From Rhodococcus sp. 4CII (GTDB taxonomy: Bacteria > Actinomycetota > Actinomycetes > Mycobacteriales > Mycobacteriaceae): 64,000 nt of DNA. Location of the stretch: NCBI RefSeq assembly GCF_014256275.1, contig NZ_JACCFE010000002.1:310001-374000 (forward strand), given 5' to 3'. The notes beneath the pieces were generated by a model. The model did no database searches. It was not told the origin of the DNA and was given only the letters and a program-made list of their open reading frames with translations. A program made the translations under genes and the position numbers. Below, in pieces: positions 26,377-38,660 of the stretch (position 1 is the first letter of the stretch; every line of letters starts with the position of its first letter).

Positions 26377-27591
26377 TCAGAGGCCTGCGGCTGCCCGCAG
26401 CTTCTCCGCCCGGTCGATGCTCTCCCAGGGGAGGTCGATGTCGGTGCGACCGAAGTGTCCGTAGGCCGCGGTCTGCGCGTAGATCGGGCGCAGCAGGTCG
26501 AGGTCGCGGATGATGGCGCCGGGCCGCAGGTCGAACGTTTCGGTGATGGCCTGCTGGATGCGGGCCGGATCCGTCTTCTCGGTACCGAACGTCTCGACGA
26601 ACAGGCCGACGGGCGCCGCCTTGCCGATCGCGTACGCCACCTGGACCTCGATCCGGTCCGCGAGGCCGGCCGCGACCGCGTTCTTGGCCACCCAGCGCAT
26701 GGCGTAGGCCGCCGACCGGTCGACCTTCGAGGGGTCCTTGCCGGAGAATGCGCCGCCGCCGTGGCGGGCCATGCCGCCGTACGTGTCGACGATGATCTTG
26801 CGGCCCGTCAGACCGGCGTCACCCATCGGGCCGCCGAGCACGAACTTGCCGGTCGGGTTGACGAGCAGCCGGATGTCCGACACGTCGAGTTCGGGCATGT
26901 CGATCTCGGCGAGCACCGAACCGAGAACCTTTTCCCGCAGGTCCGGGGTGAGCAGGTTGTCGAGGTCGATGTCGGCGGCGTGCTGGGTCGAGATGACCAC
27001 GGTGTCGAGGCGGACCGCTTTGTCGCCGTCGTACTCGATGGTGACCTGGGTCTTGCCGTCGGGACGCAGGTACGGCAGGACACCCGACTTGCGGACCTCG
27101 GTGAGTCGACGCGACAGGCGGTGCGCCAGCGCGATCGGCAGGGGCATCAGTTCGGGCGTGTCGACGGTGGCGAATCCGAACATCAGTCCCTGGTCGCCGG
27201 CGCCCTGACGGTCGATCTCGTCGTCGCTCAGTTCACCGGTGCGGACCTCGTGCGAGTGGTCGACGCCCTGGGCGATCTCCGGGGACTGGGCCCCGATCGC
27301 GACGTTCACGCCGCAGGAGTTGCCGTCGAAGCCCTTGGCCGAGGAGTCGTAGCCGATCTCGAGCACGGTGTCGCGCACGATCTTGGGAATGTCTGCGTAT
27401 GCGGTGGTCGTCACCTCGCCGGCGACGTGGACCTGTCCGGTGGTCACCAACGTTTCGACGGCGACGCGGGCACGCGGGTCGTCGGTGAGGAGCGCGTCGA
27501 GGATGGAGTCGCTGATCGCATCACAAATCTTGTCCGGGTGCCCCTCGGTCACAGACTCACTGGTGAATAGCCGACTACCGGACTGGCTCAC
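26377..27591 (-). CDS. metK: S-adenosylmethionine synthetase
   Basis: The 404-residue enzyme makes SAM from methionine and ATP. Motifs in order are SVTEGHPDKICD (catalytic His and Mg site), GAGDQGLMFG, and the phosphate-binding GGGAFSGKDPSKVDRSAAY. Length and composition are standard. The 133-base gap upstream to coaBC contains TAGGGT, a possible -10 element, but I could not recognise any SAM riboswitch class. priA follows after a short gap with a hairpin between them. Confidence 0.97.
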   Translation of the reverse strand: MSQSGSRLFTSESVTEGHPDKICDAISDSILDALLTDDPRARVAVETLVTTGQVHVAGEVTTTAYADIPKIVRDTVLEIGYDSSAKGFDGNSCGVNVAIGAQSPEIAQGVDHSHEVRTGELSDDEIDRQGAGDQGLMFGFATVDTPELMPLPIALAHRLSRRLTEVRKSGVLPYLRPDGKTQVTIEYDGDKAVRLDTVVISTQHAADIDLDNLLTPDLREKVLGSVLAEIDMPELDVSDIRLLVNPTGKFVLGGPMGDAGLTGRKIIVDTYGGMARHGGGAFSGKDPSKVDRSAAYAMRWVAKNAVAAGLADRIEVQVAYAIGKAAPVGLFVETFGTEKTDPARIQQAITETFDLRPGAIIRDLDLLRPIYAQTAAYGHFGRTDIDLPWESIDRAEKLRAAAGL

Positions 27592-27724
27592 AGAATTCCC
27601 TCTCGACAGTTGTCCCTGAACAGCACTTGAAAACAGCTTAGCTGCGTCACACCGCGAACGACCCTAGCGCCACCCCGGCGGGAGTGACACCCTTAGAATC
27701 ACCGAAACCCTCCCGAACGTTTCG

Positions 27725-28993
27725 TCAGAGTGTCCGGAACAGCTGGTCGACGGCGTCGAGCACCCGACTCGCCATCAACGCCTTCGATCCGTGCTCGAGC
27801 GCGGACTCGGAACCGTCGGCCCCGAGCAGCCAGCCGTCGTTGTGGTCGACCTCGAACGCCTTGCCCTCCCCGACCGCGTTGACGACGAGAAGGTCGCAGC
27901 CCTTACGCGCGAGCTTGGCCCGCGCATAGGTGAGGACGTCGCCGTCGGCGTCTCCGGTCTCGGCCGCGAACCCGACGATCACGGTCGACGACGGGATCTG
28001 CCCGTCTCGTCGCGACTGGACCAGGCCGGCGAGAATGTCCTCGTTCTTGGTGAGTGCGATCGAGTCGGGCTCACCCGCACCCTTCTTGATCTTGCTGGCC
28101 ACCGTCGTCGACGGCCGGAAGTCGGCTACTGCCGCCGCCATGATCACGGCGTCGAATCCGGGCGCGTGCTTGGCGACCGCCACCCGCATGTCTTCCGCCG
28201 TGCGGACGTGCACCATGTCGACCGCCGCGGGATCGGCGAGACCGGCGGTGTACCCGGAGACGAGAGTGACCTCGGCCCCGCGCTGCACGGCGAGCCGGGC
28301 GATCGCGTACCCCTGCTTGCCCGAACTGCGGTTACCGAGGAACCGTACCGGGTCGAGTGGCTCCCGGGTGCCGCCCGCGGACACGAGGACCCGCCGGCCC
28401 TCCAGGTCGCGGGGCAGCGCGTCGGGACGCTCCAGCAGCAGCGACGCCAGTCCGACGATCTCGTCGGGTTCGGGCAGCCGGCCCGCGCCGGTGTCCTTGC
28501 CGGTGAGGCGCCCGGAGGCGGGTTCGATCACGGTCACCCCGCGTGCCCGCAGCGTGGCGACGTTGGCGACGGTGGCCGGGTGCTCCCACATCTCCGTGTG
28601 CATCGCGGGCGCGAACACCACGGGACATCGCGCGGTGAGCAGCGTCGCGGTGAGGAGGTCGTCCGCGCGTCCCGCCACGGCCCGCGCCATGAGGTCGGCG
28701 GTGGCGGGCGCGATGACCACGAGATCCGCTTCCTGTCCGAGTCGGACGTGCGGGACCTGCGGAACGTCGGTGAACACACCCGTGTGCACGGGGTTGCCCG
28801 ACAGCGCCTCGAACGTCGCCTTGCCGACGAACTCGAGCGCGGATTCGGTCGGGATGACGCGCACGTGATGCCCGGCCTCCGTGAAGGCACGGATGACGGC
28901 ACAGCTCTTGTACGCGGCGATGCCGCCGCCGACTCCGACGACGATCCGCTTGCGCGCCGCCCGCGAGAGCGTCGATTCCGGTGAATCCGTCAT
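27725..28993 (-). CDS. coaBC: bifunctional CoaBC (phosphopantothenoylcysteine synthetase/decarboxylase)
   Basis: A 422-residue fusion catalysing two steps of coenzyme A synthesis. The N-terminal CoaC flavoprotein (IVVGVGGGIAAYKSC, PAMHTEMWEHPAT) decarboxylates phosphopantothenoylcysteine. The C-terminal CoaB (SAGGTREPLDPVRFLGNRSSGKQG, SKIKKG, NAVGEGKAFEVD) ligates cysteine using CTP. I use the ATG at 28993. An alternative GTG at 29047 would overlap the rpoZ stop by GTGA and add 18 residues, which is also plausible given the overlap habit in this region. Confidence 0.95.
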   Translation of the reverse strand: MTDSPESTLSRAARKRIVVGVGGGIAAYKSCAVIRAFTEAGHHVRVIPTESALEFVGKATFEALSGNPVHTGVFTDVPQVPHVRLGQEADLVVIAPATADLMARAVAGRADDLLTATLLTARCPVVFAPAMHTEMWEHPATVANVATLRARGVTVIEPASGRLTGKDTGAGRLPEPDEIVGLASLLLERPDALPRDLEGRRVLVSAGGTREPLDPVRFLGNRSSGKQGYAIARLAVQRGAEVTLVSGYTAGLADPAAVDMVHVRTAEDMRVAVAKHAPGFDAVIMAAAVADFRPSTTVASKIKKGAGEPDSIALTKNEDILAGLVQSRRDGQIPSSTVIVGFAAETGDADGDVLTYARAKLARKGCDLLVVNAVGEGKAFEVDHNDGWLLGADGSESALEHGSKALMASRVLDAVDQLFRTL

Positions 28994-29043
28994 GTGTCCG
29001 GACCCCGGGCCCGCTGCCTGCTCCGGCACCGCAGATCCTCCGC

Positions 29044-29349
29044 TCACTCGCCTTCGGTGTGCTCGAGGAGGTCGGAATGGATCTCGCGCAGCGCGATCGA
29101 CAGCGGCTTCTCCTGCAGTCCCGGCTCCACGAGGGGGCCGACGTACTCGAGGATGCCGTCACCGAGCTGGTTGTAGTAATCGTTGATCTGACGCGCACGC
29201 TTGGCCGCGTAGATCACCAGCGCATACTTCGACGACGTGCGTGCGAGGAGCTCGTCGATCGGAGGATTGGTGATGCCGAGCGGGGTGTCGTAAGCCGGCA
29301 GGGCGCCGTGGCTGGGTGTGGCGGACGCTACTGCGGGGGTGCTGCTCAC
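29044..29349 (-). CDS. rpoZ: DNA-directed RNA polymerase omega subunit
   Basis: The 101-residue omega subunit helps fold and hold the beta' subunit of RNA polymerase. The core [29 protein letters not shown] is the family signature, followed by the actinobacterial extension [22 protein letters not shown]. The open frame runs upstream, but the GTG at 29349 has an AGGAGA site six bases before it. gmk lies 41 bases upstream and coaBC immediately downstream, the usual arrangement. Confidence 0.96.
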
Positions 29350-29390
29350 TCGGTATCTCCTGAAATAGTTCTGGCTAGTGGATGTGAGAA

Positions 29391-30014
29391 CTAGTGGGTC
29401 GACTCGGACTGTTCCGGTCGTCCAACCAACAAGGATACCAACTCGTCGCACGTTCGGCTGACATCCTCGTTCACGACGACCACGTCGAACTCGTCCTGCG
29501 CCTCCAGCTCGACCCGCGCGGTGGCGAGACGCCGCTCGACGACGTCGGCGGATTCGGTGCCCCGGCCGGTCAATCTCTCGACCAGCACATCCCAGCTCGG
29601 GGGCGCCATGAAGACGAGAAGCGCCTCCGGCATCGCGGCGCGCACGGCCCGCGCACCGGCGAGATCGACCTCGACCAGCACCGGCCTGCCCTGCTCGATC
29701 GCCGCGCGGACCGGGGCGGCCGGGGTCCCCGACAGCTGGAGTCCGCCGTGGATCTCGGCCCACTCGAGCAGTTCACCGGAGTCGATCATCCGCTGGAACT
29801 CGTCGCGAGAGGTGAACCGGTAGTCCTTGCCGTCCACCTCGCCCGGGCGTGGGTCGCGCGTCGTCGCGGACACGCTGAAGACGAGCTCCGGCATCCGTTC
29901 ACGCAGGAGTCGCACCACGCTGGACTTACCGACGGCCGAGGGGCCGGCCAGTACCACCAGCCGACCCCTCCGCACTACGGTCTTGCGCTCTGACACTTGT
30001 GCGTCAGCTACCAC
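29391..30014 (-). CDS. gmk: guanylate kinase
   Basis: A 207-residue kinase converting GMP to GDP with ATP. The P-loop GPSAVGKSS is near residue 25; the GMP-binding segment SATTRDPRPGEVDGKDY and YRFTSRDEF follow. The start codon is a GTG at 30014, eight bases after the mihF stop. The gene forms part of mihF-gmk-rpoZ-coaBC. Confidence 0.96.
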   Translation of the reverse strand: MVADAQVSERKTVVRRGRLVVLAGPSAVGKSSVVRLLRERMPELVFSVSATTRDPRPGEVDGKDYRFTSRDEFQRMIDSGELLEWAEIHGGLQLSGTPAAPVRAAIEQGRPVLVEVDLAGARAVRAAMPEALLVFMAPPSWDVLVERLTGRGTESADVVERRLATARVELEAQDEFDVVVVNEDVSRTCDELVSLLVGRPEQSESTH

Positions 30015-30022
30015 TGTCGTGC

Positions 30023-30343
30023 TCAGGCCTCGAAGTCGAACCTGGCGAGCAGGGCCTTCCGCTGCCGATCGCCGAGGCCACGGAGGCGACGGGTCGGAGC
30101 GATCTCCAGCTCGGTCATGATCTCCTGCGCCTTCACCTTGCCCACCTTGGGCAGCGCCTCGAGCAGTGCCGACACCTTCATCTTGCCCAGGATCTCGTCG
30201 TCCTCGGCGTCCTTGAGAACCTGCTTGAGGTCGGTGCCACCACGCTTCAGGCGCTCCTTGAGCTCAGCCCTGGCCTTGCGGGCAGCAGCTGCCTTCTCCA
30301 AAGCAGCAGCGCGCTGCTCATCAGTCAACTGGGGAAGGGCCAC
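30023..30343 (-). CDS. mihF: integration host factor, actinobacterial type (mIHF)
   Basis: A 106-residue basic nucleoid protein unrelated in fold to E. coli IHF. It opens MALPQLTDEQRAAALEKA with a long N-terminal helix and ends with a helix-two-turn-helix DNA-binding region (VGKVKAQEIMTELEIAPTRRLRGLG). In mycobacteria mIHF is essential and shapes the nucleoid. The GTG at 30343 with GGAGG four bases upstream is chosen over the longer frame. It heads mihF-gmk-rpoZ. Confidence 0.95.
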   Translation of the reverse strand: MALPQLTDEQRAAALEKAAAARKARAELKERLKRGGTDLKQVLKDAEDDEILGKMKVSALLEALPKVGKVKAQEIMTELEIAPTRRLRGLGDRQRKALLARFDFEA

Positions 30344-30434
30344 GGTTCCTCCGTCTCGTCGTTGGCAAATAGTCCAAACCACTGGATAACCAGCAGCGAT
30401 AGCGACCGTACTCACGCCCGGCGCCGATTGCGAA

Positions 30435-30469
30435 CCCACCCCCAGAGGTCAGAGCCGGATTCGGGTGGG
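30435..30469 (-). terminator. possible terminator after pyrF
   Basis: CCCACCC and GGGTGGG form a 7-base stem directly beyond the pyrF stop, at the end of the pyrimidine operon. The remaining bases up to mihF (30344-30434) should hold the mihF promoter, but no hexamer pair stands out. Confidence 0.45.
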
Positions 30470-31314
30470 CTATGAGAGCGCGGACTCGATCTCGTCGCGC
30501 ACCTTCACGGCCGCCTCACGCAGGGCCGTCACAGACGGTCCCGCCTTGAGAACACCACGAGAACTGTTCGGTAACAACAGGTTTCGCGAATCGGGAAAAA
30601 TGTCGGCGAGATCACGGGGAGTGGCGCCCTGGGCGCCGAGACCGGGCGCGAGAATCGGTCCGGAAAATTTCGACAAATCCAGGCCGTGTCCGCGTGTCGC
30701 ACCCACCACCAGCCCCACCAGACCGGGGTGCGCGTCGTTGTGCCGGGCCGCCGCATCCACCACGGATTGGGCCACCGAGACTCCCCCGGAGGTCCGGGAC
30801 GCCTGCAGGTCGCCGCCCTCCGGGTTGGACGTGCGGGCGAGCACGAAGAGCCCCCGGCCCCGCTCCGCCGCCAGCGACAGGGCCGGGTCGAGAGCGCCGA
30901 ACCCCAGATACGGCGACACCGTCAGGGCGTCGGACGACAGGGGCGCGTCCTCGCCCAGCCAGGACTGCGCGTACGCCGCCATCGTCGACCCGATGTCCCC
31001 GCGCTTGGCGTCGGCGACGACGAGCGTCCCTGCCTCTCTGAGGACCGAGATGGTGCGTTCGAGCACTGCGTACCCGGCGGAGCCGAACGCCTCGAAGAAC
31101 GCCACCTGGGGCTTCACGACGGCCACCTCACCGACGAAGGCCTCCACGCAGATCTCCGCGAAGGTCTCGAGCCCCTCGGCCGAGGCCGGCAGTCCCCACG
31201 CCTCGAGCAACCCGGGGTGCGGGTCGATCCCGACGCACAACCGCCCCCGGTGCTCGACCGCCGAGGTCAGCCGGTGCACCCAGGAGTGGTGGTGATGGTG
31301 GTGGTGGTGTCCGC

Positions 31315-31318
<4 letters not shown>
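30470..31318 (-). CDS. pyrF: orotidine 5'-phosphate decarboxylase, with natural His8 stretch
   Basis: A 282-residue group-2 OMP decarboxylase, making UMP in the last step of de novo pyrimidine synthesis. The motif VVADAKRGDIGST holds the catalytic Lys105, and VKPQVAFFE and SPYLGFGALDP are typical. The protein starts at the GTG at 31318 (GTGA overlap with carB) and reads MSG, then eight consecutive His, then SW. The mycobacterial homologue I recall has about eight ordinary residues there instead. A downstream GTG at 31279 would remove the His run, but the overlap favours the longer form. Confidence 0.94.
31286..31309 (-). repeat. pyrF: CAC/CAT repeat encoding eight histidines in pyrF
   Basis: Seven CAC codons and one CAT in a row, immediately after the first three codons of pyrF. 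The run is a short trinucleotide repeat and could vary in length between strains. Confidence 0.85.
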
Positions 31319-34640
<3,322 letters not shown>

Positions 34641-34641
<1 letters not shown>

Positions 34642-35801
34642 TACTTGGTGACTCCCTCGAGCAGGCTGGTGAAGCGGTCGAACAGGTAGGCGGCGTCGTG
34701 TGGGCCGGCCGCGGCCTCGGGGTGGTACTGCACGGAGAAGGCGGACCCGTCGAGCAGGCGGACTCCCTCGACGGCACCGTCGTTGGCGCACGTGTGGCTG
34801 ACCACGGCCTTGCCGAACGGGGTGTCGAACTCCTGCCCGGCCTCCCCCTCGAGCGCGAAGCCGTGGTTCTGCGCGGTGATCGCGATGCGGCCGGTCTCGT
34901 GTTCGATGACCGGGATGTTGATTCCCCGGTGCCCGAACTTCATCTTGTAGGTGCCCAGTCCCAGTGCGCGCCCGAGGATCTGGTTGCCGAAGCAGATGCC
35001 GAACAGGGGCAGGCCCTGGCCGATGACCTCCTTCGTGAGGTGCACGGCACCGTCGGCGGTCGCCGGGTCGCCGGGACCGTTGGAGAGGAAGACGCCGTCG
35101 GCCTTCAGATCGAGGATCTGCTCGAGCGTCGCGTCGGACGGGAGCACGTGCACCCGGATGCCGCGCTCGGCGAACATGCGCGGGGTGTTGGTCTTGATGC
35201 CGAGGTCGATCGCGGCGACGGTGAAGCGCGCGTCTCCCCCGGTCGGCTCGACGACGTACCCGCTGGTGGTGCTGACCTCGCCGGCGAGATCCGCGCCGAG
35301 CATCGACGGCTGGCCCTTCACCCGGTCGAGGAGCACGTCGGTGTCGGCCAGTGCGTCGCCGGAGAACACGCCGGCGCGCATGGAGCCGCGGGTGCGCAGG
35401 TGGCGCACCAGGGCGCGGGTGTCGATGCCGGCGATCCCGACGACGCCCTGCTTGACGAGTTCGTCCTGCAGGGAGCCGGTGGCGCGCCAGCTGGAGGTGC
35501 GGCGCGCGGGGTCGCGGACGACGTATCCGGCCACCCAGATCTTGGCCTCGGCGCTGCTGCCGGTGGGACCGACGGACTCGTCGTCCTCGTCGTTCCATCC
35601 CGTGTTGCCGATCTGCGGCGCGGTGGCGACCACGATCTGGCGGTGATAGCTGGGGTCGGTGAGCGTCTCCTGGTACCCGGTCATGCCGGTGCTGAAGACG
35701 GCCTCACCGAGCGTCTGCCCGACGGCACCGAACGTGGTGCCCCGGAATACCCGCCCGTCCTCGAGGACCAGTACTGCCGAGTCGGTGTCGTAGCCGCTCA
35801 T
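34641..35801 (-). CDS. carA: carbamoyl-phosphate synthase small subunit (glutaminase)
   Basis: The 386-residue subunit releases ammonia from glutamine for CarB. The N-terminal CPSase domain has STGMTGYQETLTDPSY; the C-terminal class I glutamine amidotransferase has the catalytic Cys in LFGICFGNQILG and the His-Glu pair in QYHPEAAAGPHD. The start overlaps the preceding PH-protein gene by ATGA and the stop overlaps the carB start by one base. The pathway is thereby tightly coupled. Length is standard. Confidence 0.97.
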
Positions 35802-36364
35802 GCGTTCTCTCCGTTCTGCTCGACCTCACCAGAGCTCGCCGCATTCGCTGAATCTTCACTGTCTTCGTTGCCGGCCGGCTCCCCCGCGCTCACCCAGGCG
35901 GGGTAGACCGACTTGTCGTCGCTGCGGAAACCGGTGTCGATCTCGGTGCCGGTCGGCAGTTCCCACCGGATCACCAGGACACCGTCCTTGCTCATGACCT
36001 TGCCCGCGAGCCCGCGTTCGGTACGCACGGCACGGATCGCGTCCTGCGGAATCCAGATCGCCGACGCCCCGTCGCGTTCGAGCAGGATGCCGGACGTGTA
36101 GCGGGAGATCTCGCCCGTCGCCCGGAACCCGAGGTCGCCAACCGCGATCCGGTCCTGCCAGCTCGGGGCGAGGGTGCTGCCCACGTACAGTCCGGTAACC
36201 GGGGCGATCGTCCGATCACCGAGCTGCGCGGGGACGGCGGGGAGTTGCCCGATCCGGTCGGCCTGACGGCGGGCGCGACCGCGCCAGCCGATGTACATGA
36301 GGAAGATGGCCAGCGCCCAGAACGCGACGAGGCCGACTATCCACAGGATTCTCTCCACCGTCAT
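35798..36364 (-). CDS. PH-like-domain membrane protein in the pyr operon, Rv1382-like
   Basis: A 188-residue protein with one N-terminal transmembrane helix (about residues 5-24, ILWIVGLVAFWALAIFLMYIGW), a basic stop-transfer segment, a PH-like beta-rich domain (SGILLERDGASAIWIPQDAI...KDGVLVIRWEL) and an acidic low-complexity tail. The same position between pyrC and carA is kept in mycobacteria, where it is called a probable membrane protein of unknown function. ATGA overlaps join it to pyrC upstream and carA downstream. A membrane tether or regulator of the pathway is conceivable but not shown. Confidence 0.85.
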   Translation of the reverse strand: MTVERILWIVGLVAFWALAIFLMYIGWRGRARRQADRIGQLPAVPAQLGDRTIAPVTGLYVGSTLAPSWQDRIAVGDLGFRATGEISRYTSGILLERDGASAIWIPQDAIRAVRTERGLAGKVMSKDGVLVIRWELPTGTEIDTGFRSDDKSVYPAWVSAGEPAGNEDSEDSANAASSGEVEQNGENA

Positions 36365-37719
36365 CCCCTTCCGTTCCGCGCCGGGACGCGGGCCCGGCCG
36401 TCGCTCGCGGTGATCCGCCCGCGGAGGATCGTCGTGGTCACCCGTGCCGGCAGGGTCATCGACTCGTAGGGCGTGTTGTGGGCGACGCTGGCGAGGTCGG
36501 GGCCGTGGACCGTCCATTCGGCGTCCGGATCGATCAGCACGAGGTTGGCGGGCTCGCCGACCTCGAGCGGCCTGCCCTGGTCGTCGAGTCCGACGATCTC
36601 CGCGGGACGCTCACTCATCACCCTGGCCACGCCCCGCCAGTCGAGCAGTCCGGTGCGGACCATCGTCTGCGCGACGATCGACAGCGCGGTCTCGAGGCCG
36701 AGCATGCCCGGGCGGGCGGCGGCGAATTCGCAGCACTTGTCCTGCTCGGCGTGCGGCGCGTGATCGGTCGCGACGCAGTCGATGATCCCCTCGGCCAGTC
36801 CGGCGCGCAGCGCGGCGACGTCGCTCGCCTCGCGCAGCGGCGGATTCACCTTGTTGACGGCGTCGTACGTCTCGAGCCGGGAGTCGTCGAGCAGCAGGTG
36901 ATGCGGGGTGACCTCGGCGGTGATCGAAATACCTTGTCCGCGAGCCCACTTCATCAGCTCGACGGTCCCGGCGGTGGAGGCGTGGCAGATGTGCACCCGC
37001 GCCCCGGCGTCGCGGGCGAGCAACGCGTCGCGGGCGACGATCGACTCCTCGGCGGCGCGTGGCCAGCCCGCCAGGCCGAGCCGGGCGGCGGTGGGGCCCT
37101 CGTGGGCGACGGCGCCGACGGTCAGCCGTGGTTCCTCCGCGTGCTGCGCGATGAGCACCCCGAGCGAACTCGAGTACTCGAGCGCCCGGCGCATGATCAG
37201 CGGGTCGTATACGCAGTGGCCGTCGTCCGAGAACATCCGGACCCGGCCGATCCCCGCCGCCATCGTGGCCATCTCGGCGAGTTGGCTGCCCTCGAGCCCG
37301 ACGGTGACGGCGCCGACGGGGTGCACGTCGACGAGCCCGACCTCCTGGCCGCGGCGCCACACGTGATCGGTGACGACGACCGAATCGGCGACCGGGCTGG
37401 TGTTGGCCATCGCGAACACCGCGGTGTACCCGCCGAGCGCGGCGGCGGCCGAACCGGAATCGATGGTCTCGGTGTCCTCGCGGCCGGGTTCACGCAGGTG
37501 GGTGTGCAGGTCGACGAAACCGGGGAGCAGGATCTGCCCCGCCGCGTCGATCACCTCGGTGTCCAGCCCACCGTCCTTCCCGGCGTCCGCGCCGATCGCG
37601 ACGATGACGCCGCCGCCGAGCAGCACGTCGGTGGGCTCGCCCTCGCCGTACAGCAGCACGTTCTTGATGAGCACTGTCTCTCCTGTCACTGCACTGTCAC
37701 TCATCCCGCAACCACTCAT
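36361..37719 (-). CDS. pyrC: dihydroorotase
   Basis: A 452-residue class I dihydroorotase of the amidohydrolase fold, cyclising carbamoyl aspartate. The metal-binding DLHTHLREPGRED motif, a second His in TPHHLLLDD and the catalytic Asp in ATDHAPHAEQDK are present. Two in-frame ATGs, 37719 and 37704, arise from a perfect 15-base duplication across the pyrB-pyrC junction. The first overlaps the pyrB stop by ATGA and has GAGGA nine bases upstream, so I use it; the second remains possible and would shorten the protein by five residues. Confidence 0.95.
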   Translation of the reverse strand: MSGCGMSDSAVTGETVLIKNVLLYGEGEPTDVLLGGGVIVAIGADAGKDGGLDTEVIDAAGQILLPGFVDLHTHLREPGREDTETIDSGSAAAALGGYTAVFAMANTSPVADSVVVTDHVWRRGQEVGLVDVHPVGAVTVGLEGSQLAEMATMAAGIGRVRMFSDDGHCVYDPLIMRRALEYSSSLGVLIAQHAEEPRLTVGAVAHEGPTAARLGLAGWPRAAEESIVARDALLARDAGARVHICHASTAGTVELMKWARGQGISITAEVTPHHLLLDDSRLETYDAVNKVNPPLREASDVAALRAGLAEGIIDCVATDHAPHAEQDKCCEFAAARPGMLGLETALSIVAQTMVRTGLLDWRGVARVMSERPAEIVGLDDQGRPLEVGEPANLVLIDPDAEWTVHGPDLASVAHNTPYESMTLPARVTTTILRGRITASDGRARVPARNGRG

Positions 37720-37727
37720 CCCGCAAC
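37698..37727 (-). repeat. perfect 15-base tandem duplication at the pyrB/pyrC junction
   Basis: GTTGCGGGATGAGTG occurs twice head-to-tail on the minus strand. Each copy contains an ATGA: one spans the pyrB stop and first pyrC start, the other supplies a second in-frame pyrC ATG. Confidence 0.9.
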
Positions 37728-38660
37728 TTCCTCCGCTCCGACCAGCAGCCGGAACAGCACGGCCATCCGCATGTGCACTCCGTTGGTGACCTGTTGCAGC
37801 ACAGCGGTTCTCGTGGAATCGGCGACCGCCGAGGCAATTTCCATGCCGCGCAGCATCGGGCCGGGGTGCAGCACCACCGCGTGCGCGGGAAGCAGCGCGA
37901 GCCGCTTCTCGGACAGGCCGTACGTGATCGAGTACTCGCGCTGGGACGGGAAGAATCCGCCGTTCATCCGTTCCGCCTGCACACGCAGCATGAGGACGGC
38001 GTCGAGTCCCGGAAGTTCCGCGTCCAGCGAATGCGCCACCGAGACCGGCCAGGACGACACCCCCACCGGGAGTAGCGTGGGCGGCGCGACGAGAACGACC
38101 TCGGCACCGAGCATCGACAGCAGCAGGGCATTCGACCGCGCCACGCGGCTGTGCAGGATGTCGCCGACGATGGCGATGCGCTTGCCCTCGATGTCGCCGA
38201 GACGCTGGCGCAGCGTGAGCGCGTCGAGCAGCGCCTGGGTGGGGTGCTCGTGTGTTCCGTCGCCGGCGTTGATGACGGCGGGCCCGCCGTCGTCCTGGCG
38301 TCCGGTCCAACTCGCGATCTGGTGGGCGGCACCCGACGCGGGGTGGCGCACGATCAGCGCGTCGGCGCCGGCGGCGCGCAGCGTCATCGCCGTGTCCCGC
38401 AGCGATTCGCCCTTGGACACCGACGAACTCGAGGCGCTGACGTTGATCACGTCCGCGCTCATCCACTTCCCGGCGACCTCGAACGACACGCGGGTCCGGG
38501 TCGAGTTCTCGAAGAACACGGTCATGACCGTCCGGCCGCGCAGCGTCGGGAGCTTCCGCACCTCGCGCCCGAGCAGCGCCTGTTCGAAACGTTCGGCCTC
38601 GTCGAGCAACTCGACAGCCGATTCCCGGGTCAGGTCCGCGATCGACAGCAGGTGCTTCAC
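37716..38660 (-). CDS. pyrB: aspartate carbamoyltransferase catalytic subunit
   Basis: The 314-residue enzyme transfers the carbamoyl group to aspartate, the committed step of the pathway. The carbamoyl-phosphate site FFENSTRTRVSFE lies at residues 49-61 and HPTQALLDALT follows in the second half. No pyrI regulatory subunit is encoded nearby, so control is likely through PyrR and CarB. The GTG at 38660 follows the pyrR stop without any gap, with AAGGG upstream inside pyrR. Confidence 0.97.
   Translation of the reverse strand: MKHLLSIADLTRESAVELLDEAERFEQALLGREVRKLPTLRGRTVMTVFFENSTRTRVSFEVAGKWMSADVINVSASSSSVSKGESLRDTAMTLRAAGADALIVRHPASGAAHQIASWTGRQDDGGPAVINAGDGTHEHPTQALLDALTLRQRLGDIEGKRIAIVGDILHSRVARSNALLLSMLGAEVVLVAPPTLLPVGVSSWPVSVAHSLDAELPGLDAVLMLRVQAERMNGGFFPSQREYSITYGLSEKRLALLPAHAVVLHPGPMLRGMEIASAVADSTRTAVLQQVTNGVHMRMAVLFRLLVGAEEVAG

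Noticed and set aside
27592..27724. SAM riboswitch upstream of metK
   Set aside because: No known SAM aptamer core or paired helices could be recognised in the 133-base gap.
31286..31309. His run in pyrF as cloning-vector tag contamination
   Set aside because: It is seamlessly embedded between the carB overlap and conserved pyrF sequence, with no vector or linker bases.
34642..35598. Upstream extension of the carB frame to a 1427-residue protein
   Set aside because: The extra part lies antisense-free but out of frame over carA and has no domain; the ATG at 34641 overlapping the carA stop is the real start.
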